From assembly GCA_025618425.1 (NCBI GenBank), contig CM046837.1, positions 25,415,793 to 25,479,792 on the forward strand: 64,000 bases of DNA. The letters run 5' to 3'. Origin of the DNA: Heliocidaris tuberculata (taxonomy: Eukaryota; Echinodermata; Echinoidea; Camarodonta; Echinometridae). Each line of letters starts with the position of its first letter. Positions within the stretch are counted from its first letter, which is position 1. A program made the position numbers and the translations under genes. The notes beneath the pieces were generated by a model. The model was not told where the DNA came from. It saw only the letters and a program-made list of their open reading frames with translations, and ran no database searches. Positions 1 through 11,900 of this stretch are shown here, one piece after another.

Positions 1-1809
1 GCCACTCGGAGACTGCTCATTGGTTCATTAAACCCATGACATAATTTGCATTTAGTGCCCTTCCCCCTTCTTTGCAGTGAACGATAAGTCTATGAGCGAT
101 TAACGGGCGTAAATTTTACAAACTCATGCATATTCAACAGTCGCTCCACACTCGCACGTGGCATCTCACAACTCGCACACTATTAAACAGGTATTTTTAA
201 CATCGACGATCACGATCTGACACTGTCACAATATCCTGAAACTTTAGAAAAGAAGTTACCAATTACTGAAATCAGATTAAGAGTACATGAACGATATATC
301 CAAAATAATATCCTTCATTGTTCATGCGAAAGTGAAAAGCAAGGCTGTCAGAAGCAAAGGATGTCTACAGTGCGCGCGATTAACATTTTCATTCATAAAA
401 TTGGGCTTGTGACGTCATTTCATGAGCGGTCCGTTAATAACAAGTCATGACAAGTCATGACAAGTCATATGCCAGCCAGCCAATTTTTTTTCTTTTTTCC
501 TTTCATATACCGCGACGGCATTGGGCGGAAAGGCGCTTTGTATAAACAGATCGAATTTCAAAAGGGAACCGCATGTGTGTGTTAAAGGATGAAGTTGCAG
601 TCGGACAGAGAAGAAAATGTTGGCTTGATGATTTTTTTTTTGATGAATGAGTTTGATGAATGATGATATTTGATGTCTGATGAAGATAATTGTTTTGATG
701 ATGTTATTATCTTGATAATGATGATATGATGATGATGTCTTTGATGATTATGATGATCGATGATGATATCAATGGTGCTACTGGCGAAGAGAGAGGACCC
801 GGCATGTATTGATGATTTTATGTGTATTAGTAGTGGTACGTGTGTGTGAATTTCAATAATTGGCGGGTTGATCACACGTTGAGAATGAAACTGTCGGTGA
901 GACGATGACCGCGTGCGTGAGGACTCGCAATGTGTATAATTATAGTATGAGGAGTGTAGATACTACAGAAAGCTCGCCATTTTCGCCAGGCAAATCAATA
1001 CTCCGTGTGAACAGTGAAGTTTGTGTACAAAGTGAGTAAGTGACTCGATCTCTACGATCACGATGTCAAAATTCCCACGAGCTGCCCGTACAAAATTATT
1101 AAGAATCATCATGATCATCGTCTCAAACGAGTTTTTCTTCATAAGATTTCGTTGTATTCCCCTTCCTTTTTTATAAGTACATGTACATTCATGTATTTTG
1201 GATAAACATGTGCGAGGGACTGTTGACCACGCGTGACTACCTAAGGCGCTGGCGCGCTGGCATGATTAGACGGTAGACAATTTCTACAGATTAGATTTAG
1301 GCGGCTTATGCCTATCCTGTCTTGCGCCCACGCGATTTCCTCCGCCTGTTTTGTTGTTGTTGTTTTTGTTTTTGTTTTTGTTTTTTCCTCGAATGGTTTA
1401 TTTCAGTTGCCAAACACAAAGGAGTTTTCCCACAGTGTTTGTAGCTTCTTAGGGGTAAATATTGGCTTGTAATTCGTGTTATATCATTTTCGGGTAACCG
1501 GGAACCCGCCCGAAAAATAGTCGGGTTCCCGAATCGAAAAAATACCCGAAACTCCCACCCCTAATTGTTGCCTATACATGTACTTACTGGAATATCAATT
1601 ATTACAACATCACAGTACATACATATAGATGTAGCCTTTTCATATCTTTTGTAGAAACCAGTAGAAACAGTGCATTTAACCTGTTGACTTCCTGAATTCT
1701 CTTATTCCCATAGACCTCATACAGGAACCGCCCGACTCCTGTATGCAATGGGTTATTAGTAACAAAGCCAGCAGAAATCAACGTTCTCGGTTATCAACTA
1801 TAAACCCAC
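1..1809. other. FIG4 intron 5, left part (no exon seen)
   Basis: No sixth FIG4 exon could be read on the minus strand. The stretch holds three direct copies of a 10-mer (acaagtcatg) at about 440-470, an imperfect TGATGA-rich repeat at about 629-775, a GTTTTT-rich run near 1355-1385, and short inverted CCCGAA/TTCGGG repeats at 1495-1556. Nothing else is supportable. Confidence 0.5.
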
Positions 1810-1911
1810 CTGGCTTCATTGGGATGTTGCTTGCGGTAGTTATCATGTGGGATATGAACCATGGTTGTATCTTCTATCTTGTAGATTGTGTGACCTCCAA
1901 TGATGGCAGCC
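1810..1911 (-). CDS. FIG4: FIG4 coding exon 5
   Basis: 102 nt after acceptor tgatggatag; first base completes a Lys codon, then [17 protein letters not shown] through HPNEA and AG of an Arg codon at donor GCCAG|GTGGGT. Matches the GGHAIYKVED segment of vertebrate FIG4. The next exon (start of the Sac domain) was not found between 1 and 1809. Confidence 0.9.
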
Positions 1912-4900
1912 CTATCCATCATTCATTCATAAGGGAAGGAACAGAAAATTATTGAAACAGCATCTGTGACAAGATGAAAAAAACTGGATGGAATTTTTTT
2001 TTTAGATGCTCATTATTAATCTCATGAAGCCCTGTGCATATGTTTCTGGTCACTGGGAATATAGAAATCAGGGCTGTCAAGTGTCAACTCACGCCACGAC
2101 GCTAATTCTCCCGCCGTCCTTCCAGCGTCAAAGCGGGAGACTCCCGCCACGACGCCCTTCCTCCAGCTCTCCCGCCAAGCATGTAAATCTCCCGCTTTAT
2201 GAAAAAACCTCCCTCCAAACGTGTAAAATGATAGCTTGTCAGACTTCAAAAGAGACCCCAAAATGCTGAGGACTTTTTTTTTTGCTTGTCAGAGATTTTT
2301 GGACTTCAAAAGAGACCCCAAAATGCTGAGGACCTTTTTTTTTTTGCTTGTCAGAGATTTTTGGACTTCAAAAGAGACCCCAAAAATTGGAAGGCAGGCG
2401 AGAGAAAAAAAATCACGAATCTCCCTCCAAGCAGTTCCCCAAAGTTGACAGCCCTGTAGAAATACATGTATATTTTTTTACGTGCAATGAATACTTGTAT
2501 CATTATACAAATGATGCATGAGAATGAGTTCACTATACGAGCTATCCGCCCTCCAGTTGAGGCTGTGTGTATCTATCGTACGAAAGCTGTCAGGCTGAGT
2601 ACGATAGGTACATATACAGCCTCAACAAGAGCGGATATATCGTATAATGAACAAATGAAGACGTCAAGACTGTATCTATCGTACGAAAGCTGTCAGGCTG
2701 AGTACGATAGGTACATATACAGCCTCAACGAGAGTGGATATATCGTATAATGAACAAATGAAGACGTGCATCATTTGTTTTATACGATGAAACTCCTAGA
2801 TCCTTTTTACTAGTATTTGATTAAAAAACAGGTCTTTTTAAGACTGTCCACATCATTATCGATGACAAGTAAATCACAAGTTTAGTAGGCCTACTCTAGT
2901 GTATACACAAAGTATAAGCGCACTAATCTCTACACGCACTGCTGCCCATTGCGTACTTAAAAATCATTGGATAGCACTGTAAAATTTTGCACGCTTTTGA
3001 ATGAAAAACATGTGGTAGGCTAAAAACAAATGAATCACACATGACTGCACTCAACCAATCATTTGATTTAGGATCTAGGATTGAGTTGCATAAATACTTT
3101 TGATAATTCTGGACGAGCGTTCTTTTTTAAAAGAGTTGTATGTACATGCAGGTGTACAACAAAGGAAGATTTCACCACCACATACACATGTACTTTCAAC
3201 TATACAGCTAGTATTTCAATATTTCTAATAGAGGTTTACACATGGCATAATATAAACCCTATTTGCACAATTATAGGCGTAATATGATGAGAGATGTATG
3301 CCAGTGTTACAAGTGGAATTTACTTTTGTCAATTAATTCAACCTACTTCTTCCTCTTTGTAATCAGGATAATGTAATATCCCTCCAGGAATCTGACAAAG
3401 CCTGCAGTAAAAAAAGAAGAAAAAAGTGGAACATTATAATAAAATCATTATTATCATAAACAAAACAATTATTTTACTTTCATAACTTGCAATAACCTGA
3501 TAAAACGTAGAAGTCATGTGCACTAACTTGAAATCAACTTAAATAATTTGCAATCACTTGAAATATCCTCTTGACTATTTTTTTCAAAAAAACTAGTGAG
3601 CATCTTACATAACTTTTAGTCACCTGAAACATTTTATGATCATTGGGAAAACCTTGCAATTACTTTGGATAATTTGATACCCGTAATATCTGACATAACT
3701 TACAATTACTAGAAATAACATGAGGTTATTAAAAAAAATAGCAATCACCTTTGACAATTTGCAATCACTCGGAGTACACCGTGAATTGTAATTATCTGCA
3801 ATATCTTTTAATCATGTGAAATAACGAGCAATCATCTAAAAATATTGCAATCGTGTGAAAAACTTGTAATCATCTGAAATAACTTGCAATCAGTTCACAT
3901 TGTCTTGAATCATGTGCAATTACAAGCAGGGCAATGTTCCCTTAATCGGTCTCCTCACCAGCTATTCCGAAAGCAGAGACATTCCGAGACCATCCAGCCA
4001 TGGGGTTTGAGGAGGAAGAGGAGGAGGAGGAGGAGGAGGAAGGGGAAGCCCCTCTATTGCCATGTCGCAATGTCTGCAGGAGGTCTTTGATTTGGGGAAG
4101 AGTGTAGGTGATCTAGAGTAGATGGAAGGACAAAATTAGTGACCACTAAAGTTTCACAGCATAATGGAGTAGCTCTTAAATACATGCATGGAAAGTAGAA
4201 GGCATAATGTGTTGAAAACCGTGGATGGTATTCTGAACAGTAATAGCATTTTAACATGATTTTTGTAAAATTATTCCATATTGATTTTTGTGAAATCATT
4301 TTAATTGTCATAACAAATTATAACCAGCGTTTGAGCAGATGTCATCTGAGTAAACAGCCATTTATGTGCAGTAATCAACCAGTGACGGACCATAAGTTTT
4401 GTTATGACTATCAATATCATTTCACTAAAATCAAGAAAGAATAATTTGCAGAATACCACCCGATTACTTTAATGCAAAAACACAGAACTGTAATATAAGC
4501 ATCTAAAGCTAAAATATTCTCCTACTATCTTGACTGGGCTAGATAATACAAACACCACCATTCACGTTATAAGTTGGATTACTCTACAACATGCACCAAC
4601 ATCATCCGCATTTCTGCCTATAAATGTTTTAGGCACTTTATGTGCCACTACATTGTAAAAAATGTACAGAGAACCAATGAAGTTTCATCTGGGATTACGC
4701 CATAACGCCATTGGTCCTTGGACAACAGTTTTTCCGAAGGTTCATAAGTCCACAGTTTTGTAAGTCCGAAACACAAATTTCCCACAGCAGGGGGTTCATA
4801 ATTCTGAGGGTTTGTAATTCTGAAAATGAAATAGGGTTTCTAATTCCGAAAAATGAAAAAGGGTTTATAATTCCGAACCTGAAATAGGGTTCATAATTCC

Positions 4901-6905
4901 AGAAATGAAATAGGGTTCATAATTCTGAAGAATAGTAATTCTGAAAATGCAATAGAGCCTTACATAACTTTTTGAAATTACAAACCTTTGCAAGTATGAA
5001 CCCTTTTTCATTTTCGGAATTATGGACCCTTTCATTTCCAGAATTACAAACCTTATCTCATTTCCGAAATTACAAATCCTGTTTCATTTTTGGAATTATG
5101 GACCATTTTTCATTTTTTTAAAATCATAAACCTTCGGAATTACAAACTGTCAGAGTAACAAACCTTTGGAAAAACGGCCCTCGGAAATTATGAACCTTCG
5201 GAAAAACGACATGTAACTGGATATTAACACAACCCTTACCCTACAGTCTACTGTACAGGACCAACAACAGACATATTTGTGCATAGGACCAGTGGGAAGT
5301 CACCGACTTATATTTGCTTGAAAAGCTATAACAAAACAAAATTTCATTATGATCTGTAACAAGTCAATGAAATCACTGAACACATGACGAGCCCATTTTC
5401 GCTTGAATGTACATGTACATGTACATGTACATGTAGCCAAAGAAAGTTCACAATTTGCTACTCTAGCCATACATTACATGCAAATGTACTTAAATCCTTA
5501 GATTTCTCACCTTATCATCTGTAAGGAGTAGCTCTCTAGCTTCTGTCCGGTCAATCTTCAACACTCGGAATTCAGTTTCAGCATTGTTGGATCCTATGAT
5601 GTAAAACCTCTGAAGAAAATATGTAAAAAGTAATTTAAAAATACATAAAAGATCATGTCTTTAAAACAAAAACAAAATGATATAAAGCATACATGTACAT
5701 GGCAAATTATTCCAGTGACCTTCTTTAAACATTTTCTTCATATTCATTCAGCTATGATGGTCATCTATTTCAATTTTTACTATGATACTAATTGCGGTCA
5801 CTGGATATTTAGTACATGTAGCTTTCTCTTCTGGATTAAATGATCACAACTTCATATTCACATGATATGTCTCATATTAACTTGCTTTAATAATAGGAAA
5901 CATTTAAGCTAAACCAAAGTAAAGTTAAACTGGCAGTTTTCCAGTGTCTCAAAAACTAGAATCCTTTCAATATAATTTTCGTATCCATTTCAAGATGATT
6001 ATATCAAAGTCTCTGCTTCAATAGACCGGTTTACTAAGTTATTCAAATTTATGGATGTTTCTTTCCGGAGGACTTAGTGACCAGGTATTCCACCAACCTG
6101 TTATTAATAAATGGACTACAATACTAGGAATCCAGTTTGCATACATTACTTATTGCTATGTCGGGCAAGCATCGGGCAAGCTTTCAGGTTGTCAAGAACA
6201 ACCTTTGTTTAAAAAGCATGCATAAAATTTGAATATGTTAGTAAACCGGCCTATTCTACGGCTTCATGAAAACCATCAGATGCCTCAGACTAAAACTGCC
6301 TCACATATGTACAGTCATTCTACTGACAATGCAAAGCTACCCTAGACAATGTCAACAAATTTCAATGCTGTATGTGTGATTCAATCACTGTGCAACACAA
6401 ATTGCATTCAAAATATTCAACATTTAACCAATAGCAGTTGAGTGTCTCCTTTTAGTGAAGTTTTTGCATTATCTTTGGATTCAGAATGCTGGGAATTACA
6501 CATTATACATGAACAGAAAAGAACCCTAAAATCGATTCTATTTCCAATGCATGCTATTCACAAATAAAAGTAATTTAATTGTGACTAATTATTAAAGTCT
6601 GTAAATTGGCAACAAGAAGTTGTAAAATAATTATATAATCACTATGTTCGTTTACAAATTTTGCAATTTTCATTCACAGTGGTTCATTTTACGAGAAGAA
6701 AATCAGAATAATTGTTGCCAATTTGAGGAGTGAAAACTTATTAATTTTGACCATAAAAAAACTCTGAACTGCTATGGGTTAAATGAGAAAAAAAAGTTGG
6801 AACTTGGAATTTCTTTTGAAAAAGTTTATTGCAGGTGAAACTTACAGCTTTGGTTTCATAAAGAACAATCTTCTGGATGTTGCTGATGAAGAAATCTGTC
6901 TCCAT
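1810..6905 (-). CDS. FIG4: FIG4 phosphoinositide 5-phosphatase, 5' part of gene (exons 1-5 of a longer gene)
   Basis: Spliced coding sequence join(6905..6846, 5609..5511, 4112..3959, 3401..3347, 1911..1810), 470 nt, 156 codons plus 2 nt, continuing beyond the left edge. Seen: the translation aligns collinearly with the N-terminus of animal FIG4 (SAC3), including [45 protein letters not shown] and [13 protein letters not shown]. All visible junctions are AG/GT and phases match (0,0,1,2, then 2 at the open end). Known: FIG4 is the Sac-domain phosphatase that acts on PI(3,5)P2 in the PIKfyve-VAC14-FIG4 complex on endolysosomal membranes; vertebrate FIG4 is about 900 aa. The part seen here is the N-terminal region before the catalytic CX5R(T/S) loop, so the active site is outside the window. 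The start ATG has A at -3 and G at +4, with an in-frame stop 18 nt upstream. Oddity: an 11-serine run in exon 3. Read-through was by eye; ortholog call is firm. Confidence 0.93.
2234..2400. repeat. About 60-bp minisatellite (GCTTGTCAGAGATTTTTGGA type)
   Basis: Roughly two and a half units, each running from CTTGTCAGAGATTTTTGGAC through AAAAGAGACCCCAAAATG to GCTGAGGAC and a T run. The same unit in reverse orientation reappears at 17027..17104 and 41557..41625, and a diverged form at 45090..45330, so it is a dispersed minisatellite. It lies in FIG4 intron 4. Confidence 0.8.
2497..2795. repeat. Palindromic repeat with an internal tandem duplication
   Basis: Two tandem units of about 120 bp (about 2561-2680 and 2681-2757) each carry the hairpin TATCGTAC...GTACGATA. 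The flanks are inverted copies of each other: a block with ATACAAATGATGC and GTTGAGGCTGT on the left, and ACAGCCTCAAC with GCATCATTTGTTTTATAC on the right. Interpreted as a hairpin MITE with one internal duplication, in FIG4 intron 4. Confidence 0.6.
3347..3401 (-). CDS. FIG4: FIG4 coding exon 4
   Basis: 55 nt between acceptor tttttttactgcag and donor AAGAA|GTAGGT. Enters in phase 1 completing the Gly codon, encodes [18 protein letters not shown], and leaves in phase 2. The donor is inferred from the phase of exon 5; reading on through would hit a TAG at once. Confidence 0.9.
3483..3925. repeat. Degenerate short tandem array in FIG4 intron 3
   Basis: Loose 18- to 25-bp units of the type AACTTGCAATCACTTGAAATA recur about 15 times with heavy divergence through the intron and stop just short of exon 3. 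No coding potential seen. Confidence 0.55.
3959..4112 (-). CDS. FIG4: FIG4 coding exon 3 with serine run
   Basis: 154 nt, acceptor ctactctag, donor GCTG|GTGAGG, leaving phase 1. Starts [13 protein letters not shown] and ends NVSAFGIA, matching the vertebrate segment that ends in a VSAFG motif. Between them is a TCC-rich tract encoding 11 consecutive serines (plus one before a proline), in a position where vertebrate FIG4 has a short Gly/Ser linker; this looks like trinucleotide expansion in a disordered loop. Confidence 0.9.
4722..5206. repeat. Foldback element made of TTCATAATTCCGAA units
   Basis: Left end TTTTTCCGAAGGTTCATAA and right end TTATGAACCTTCGGAAAAA are inverted. Inside, 25- to 30-bp units of the type GGTTCATAATTCCGAAAATG run forward in the left half and in reverse complement in the right half. 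A second copy is at 18459..18786. Lies in FIG4 intron 2, followed by a (TACATG)n run at 5406-5434. Confidence 0.7.
5511..5609 (-). CDS. FIG4: FIG4 coding exon 2
   Basis: 33 codons between acceptor ttttcttcag and donor AAG|GTGAGA, phase 0 to 0. Contains [18 protein letters not shown], one of the most conserved N-terminal stretches of FIG4. Confidence 0.95.
6020..6255. mobile_element. 236-bp hairpin-ended MITE in FIG4 intron 1
   Basis: Left end AATAGACCGGTTTACTAAGT and right end, reverse-complemented, AATAGGCCGGTTTACTAACA agree over about 30 bp including ATTCAAATTT. No coding capacity; family not recognised. The rest of FIG4 intron 1 (5610..6845) shows nothing supportable. Confidence 0.6.
6846..6905 (-). 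CDS. FIG4: FIG4 first coding exon
   Basis: Encodes [20 protein letters not shown] (20 codons), followed by donor GCT|GTAAGT, phase 0. An in-frame TGA lies at 6923..6921. A good acceptor (ttcatgcag) ends at 6942, so 6941..6906 is probably the 5'UTR part of this exon and a further non-coding exon may lie upstream, on the other side of or within the LINE-bearing region. Confidence 0.9.
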
Positions 6906-7471
6906 GTTTCCAAGAACTTCTCAACTTTCTAAAAGTTATACCTGCATGAATAAATATAAAATAAATGAATAAAATATGGATGCTTTCTACAGGTTAATGA
7001 AACGAGTAGAGTTTTAAAGGGCCCCTGATATCAAAATGCAAGTGGATACCTGTTGATGTGCAGTTCTACATACATGTACATCTCATATTTTGATATTTAA
7101 ACTTCTAAATATGTTTCATAGATTTTTAAATATTTTTTGAAATAATTTTCTACAACCTGCTAAGCCCCATCCACTTAAAAAAAATCCTCCAGACTGTAGT
7201 GTCTTGAAAATAGACTAGACACAATAGAATACGCTCAGCACGTGGCTCACGTTGTCTGTTGTCTGTTGTCTGTTGTTTCCCGCTAATTTTATTAGATATA
7301 TATCGGATTTTCGGTGGACTTTCCGAACTTTTGGTACCAGTTTTGGATGGGAAAGAACCTGCTCAAGGTAAGCGAACATTTTGGGCTCTTCTTAGTACAT
7401 ATTTCTGCACCATATATAAGCTAACAATTTAAAGCAGATTCAATCTTCCCGCCATACGGCGCAGACCAATA
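6906..7471. other. FIG4 5' flank and LINE 5' leader
   Basis: 6906..6941 is probable FIG4 5'UTR. From about 7200 the base composition changes to a GC-richer segment with three copies of TTGTCTG (7250-7275), and this runs without break to the LINE ORF1 start; I take it as the LINE 5' leader. The exact LINE 5' end and any FIG4 promoter could not be fixed. Confidence 0.4.
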
Positions 7472-8935
7472 ATGGCGAATTCTGACGCCTCCTCACTCTA
7501 TGCAACGGGCGGGGATACTGAACCGGGCATGTCAGGTACCCATGCTAAAAGTAAAGACTTAGAATTAGAGGACGGATTCCAGACAGTCACGTCATCAAGA
7601 AGTGTACGAAGGAAAAAAAGAAAAATACGTGAAGGAAGTATTAGTGTAGAGAATCTATCACTAAGAGCGGATTCGTCCTCTGATAACATGGAATCCCAAT
7701 ATGACCAAGACACAGCATTTCGTACTCGTAGTCGTACTCGTACTCGTAGCCAAGCCCCAGACCCAGAGCTAAAGATTTTCATAACACCTATTGATAAAGA
7801 AAAATCCCTAAGAAACATTAGTATGGTAATAATTGCAAAATCGATCCAAAACTGCATCGGCTCATCACCAGAATTCATAAAGTCCACCCGGAACGGAATA
7901 CTTGTCAAGTGCAATAACACGAAGCAACACAAGAAATTGACAGAAATACAAAACATTGGTAACGTACCAGTTAACGTCAAAAATAAACTTAATCTGAAAA
8001 AAGGTGTTATCTCAGGAATACCGACCAACATGACAGAAAAAGAAATCGAAACAGAACTTAAGAGTCAAAAAGTGGTTAACGTGAAAAGAATAGTAAGGAA
8101 AAACCAAAAGAGGGAAGAATCACAAGAAAATTCAGTCCCAACTCATAGTACTCGTAGTGTAATTTTGTCATTTGAAACAACAGAACTTCCCCCAGACGTC
8201 GTTCTATGCTTCCAGAAAATAAATGTTAAACCTTACATCCCTCCAATTGTCAGATGTTTCAAATGCCAAAGATATGGCCACACAATTGCTGCTTGTAAAC
8301 AGAGACAGAGGTGTGTCAGGTGTGGAGAGGAGCATAATTTTGATGATTGCACAAAGAAGGACTCCCCCAAATGTGTCAATTGTGGAGGAGAACACTCGGC
8401 AGCATATAATGGATGCGGAGAGGCCAAAAAAGCACTTGAGATACAAAAGATAAAAGTGCAAAATAATCTCAGTTATGCTCAGGCTGCTCGCAAATTGAAA
8501 GAAGAAAGTGAAAATTTGCAAGCGCAACAAGCCCCTAAAGCTGCGGAGTATAAACAAGTACCGCCCCACATTCAAGTAATGGCCACAAATAATCCGCAAA
8601 CGTCTGTAAAGCAAAACTACCTCACCCTCCAAATGCAAACCGACCCCTCCCGATCAATTCCGGACCCCCCTCCACAGCAAGCTCCACAGCAAGCTCCACA
8701 GCAAGCTCCACCCTTGCCTCAACGCCAAAACAGGCAGGCAAACGAACAGATTAGGCGTCCGATTTCACCACTAAAGGAAAACTTTATAACAACTGCAACA
8801 AATGAAGAATTGATAACTTTCTTCCTCCATCTAATGATTCATTTCATGAAAGATAAATCAGAAGCAGAGGTGTTGTCTTTAATCAAGACAGCTGCTAGTC
8901 AGCTTCTGACAGAAAAACAAACACCAGTGAGTTAA
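7472..8935 (+). CDS. LINE ORF1, gag-like RNA-binding protein with zinc knuckles
   Basis: Intact 487-aa frame. The start ATG has A at -3 and G at +4. Order: an Arg/Ser-rich N-terminal third with repeated RTRSRTRTRS; a central globular region (about residues 95-255); then from residue 262 two or three CCHC-type knuckles, CFKCQRYGHTIAAC, CVRCGEEHNFDDC and CVNCGGEHSAAYNGC; then a Pro/Gln-rich tail with three QQAP repeats. Known: such ORF1 proteins coat LINE RNA and act as nucleic-acid chaperones in the ribonucleoprotein particle. The ORF2 frame is open across the ORF1 stop, so the two frames overlap or abut, which suggests coupled translation or reinitiation. Confidence 0.92.
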   Translation: MANSDASSLYATGGDTEPGMSGTHAKSKDLELEDGFQTVTSSRSVRRKKRKIREGSISVENLSLRADSSSDNMESQYDQDTAFRTRSRTRTRSQAPDPELKIFITPIDKEKSLRNISMVIIAKSIQNCIGSSPEFIKSTRNGILVKCNNTKQHKKLTEIQNIGNVPVNVKNKLNLKKGVISGIPTNMTEKEIETELKSQKVVNVKRIVRKNQKREESQENSVPTHSTRSVILSFETTELPPDVVLCFQKINVKPYIPPIVRCFKCQRYGHTIAACKQRQRCVRCGEEHNFDDCTKKDSPKCVNCGGEHSAAYNGCGEAKKALEIQKIKVQNNLSYAQAARKLKEESENLQAQQAPKAAEYKQVPPHIQVMATNNPQTSVKQNYLTLQMQTDPSRSIPDPPPQQAPQQAPQQAPPLPQRQNRQANEQIRRPISPLKENFITTATNEELITFFLHLMIHFMKDKSEAEVLSLIKTAASQLLTEKQTPVS

Positions 8936-8937
8936 AT

Positions 8938-11900
8938 AAGCTAACAAAGCCGGCATTCCGCATCCTACAGTGGAATGCCCAGGGAATGAGGGGACATGGG
9001 GATGAATTAATGCTTTACCTAAGCACTAAAAAAAATGAAATTATTCATCTATTATGCATTCAAGAAACATGGTTTCACGATAACTGTACAATACAAATCC
9101 CAAATTACAAATGTTTTGCCAAAAGTAGGAAAGCAAAACGTGGTGGAGGGTGTGCCATTTATGTACACAACAGCTTAAACTATGATTATCCAATCATAGA
9201 AACTGACATTGAAATGCAACTGACCAATTTATATTTTGATAACACATCCATATCCCTTGTAAATTATTACAATCCATGTGAAAAACATAACCATGGACAT
9301 ACTAGACTACTTAATAAAGCATGTAAAGAACAAACGCAAAACGATTATACTGGGAGACTTCAACTCTCATAATGTTCAATGGGGCAGTAAAAACACAGAC
9401 AAAAATGGAAAAGTAATCGAGGAATTCTTACTGAAAAACAATTTAGTCATTTTAAACGATGGTTTGGGGACTCGCCTAAACCCAATTACTGGTGAAACCT
9501 CTTGTTTAGATCTATCTTTAGTAACTCCTGCTTTAGCCAGCTCTAGCAGCTGGAGTGTCCTACCAGATAAATTTGGAAGTGACCATTTCCCAATATACAT
9601 TGAAATAGAAAAAAAAAATCCCAAAACAGACACAAAAGATAACTTCACTCCAAAATGGTCATTTAAGAAGATAGATTGGCATGAATTCAGTAAGCTATGT
9701 GACCAACGAATGGACATTGACTCACTGCAAGATGCAGATGTCAAAACTTTCTACAGAAACTTCACGGAATCTCTATATAATATTTTAAACGAACTCACCA
9801 AAAGAAATAAAAAAAAGAATGCAAAATATAACCCTATCCCATGGTGGACAGAAGAATGCAGTAAAAAGGTAAAGGAACGAAACGAATGCAAAAACAGGTT
9901 AATGAAAGTGTGGAATGAAGAAAATCTAAAATTATACAAGAAAAAAAAGGGCGAAGCCCAAAGGACTATAAGACAGTCAAAACGAAAGTTTTGGCTGAAC
10001 TATACTTCAAAACTGAATCGTTTCACTTCAATTTCAGAATTATGGAATGTGATCCGCTGTTTGAAAGGTAATCCAAATAAAACCCATTCTAAGATATCAG
10101 TATTAAACATAGAATCAAAAGTAATTGTAGATGACCAAGAAAAAGCTAATGAGCTTGGAAAGCATTTTTTAAACACAAGTTGTAAAATAAGAAAAGGAAA
10201 AAAAGAATTGCTAGATGCCTATGAATCTATTGATTACAAGGGGAAATATGAATTAGTCATCAATGAACCTTTCACTATGATGGAACTTGAAAAAGTTCTG
10301 AAGCTTAAAAAGACATCAGCCCCTGGAGAAGATGGTGTGATATATACCGTGTTTCAACATCTCCCAACAAGGGCTAGAAAAGTATTACTATGTCTTTATA
10401 ACAGAATATGGACTACCGGGATAATTCCGGAACAATGTAAACATGCACTGTTGATACCCATCTTAAAACCAGATAAGGACTCTTCTCATCCAACATCCTA
10501 CCGACCTATCTCATTATTACCATGCTTTATCAAGATATTTGAAAGTATGGTAAAGGAGAGATTAGAATGGTACATAGAGAAAAATGAATGTTTGAGTAAT
10601 ATACAACATGGTTTTAGAAAAAAGAGAAGCCCAGTAGATAACATAGTACATTTAGAAAATGAAATACAGAAATACTTATTTGTGGGTATGAAAACCATTG
10701 TCGTATTTATTGACTTGGCCAAAGCCTATGATACTCTTTGGACGAAAGGATTAATTGTCAAGTTACGTAGAATAGGCCTCCAAGGAAACATACTAACATT
10801 TTTGAAGAATTATTTGTTAAACCGTACCTTTCAAGTTCAGATAGGTGATGCCAAATCGATAATCATGCATCCACAAAACGGTTTACTGCAGGGTAGTATT
10901 TTAAGCTCCCTCCTTTTTAATATAATGATAAGTGACATACCTTTAAGATCAGATATACATAGCTCAATTTATGCAGATGATATCGTTATTTGGAAATCAG
11001 GCCATGACGTGAAACAAAATGTCCAGGATATACAAAACTATCTAAACATTTTGAATTCATGGCTCAATTCATTTGGTCTCATTATGTCGACAGAAAAAAC
11101 AACCCCCATCTTATTTTCGAAAACAAATGATGATAACTACGAATTGTATATACGAGGCCAAAAGTTGACACCACATAAAGAGCATAAATATCTCGGCGTC
11201 ATCTTTGACAAACGAATGACTTGGAGACCTCATTTATTAGATATTACTAAATGATGTAAAGGTAGAATTAATGTTATCAAAAGTCTAGCATACACCAAGT
11301 GGTCTGGAGACGCTAGAGAACTCTTAATGGTCTACAAAGCATTAATACTATCAATTATCGACTATGGTTGTGAAGCTTATGACTCGGCTACAACAAGTGT
11401 TAAAAATATGTTGAGTTCCGTTCAGTATCAATCTTTATTTGTATGTGCAGGTGCTCGGAAAGGAACTTCCCTTAAAACTTTGCAAGTCGAACTGGGAGAA
11501 ATGCCTCTTGACTTACGGCGAGAAATGCTATCGATTAAATTCAGAAAACGAATAGAGAGCATGCGCAATCACCCTATGAATGAAGATGTGAAAGATTGTT
11601 GGCAGTTCAAGATTTTGGGAGGCACTAATTCCAGAATAGCTTTTGGACGTAGAACCAAGGATTTGACACTGAAATTTAGTTACATACAAGAAGATCCCAT
11701 GATGTATTATTCAAATACACCTTTTTGGCAAATGCCCTCTCCTTTAGTGTCACTTCAGGTAAAAGAGGTTATATCGAAAACAGATATTTGTTTCGCACAA
11801 AAACAAGCAGCCCTAGAAGTGATAAATTTGAAATGGAATAATTATTTACACATATACACAGATGGATCAAGATTACCGGACAAAGACCATGCTGCCGCTG

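Noticed and set aside
7498..8638. Antisense frames of 177 and 144 aa over LINE ORF1
   Set aside because: They mirror ORF1 codon structure and have no recognisable domains.
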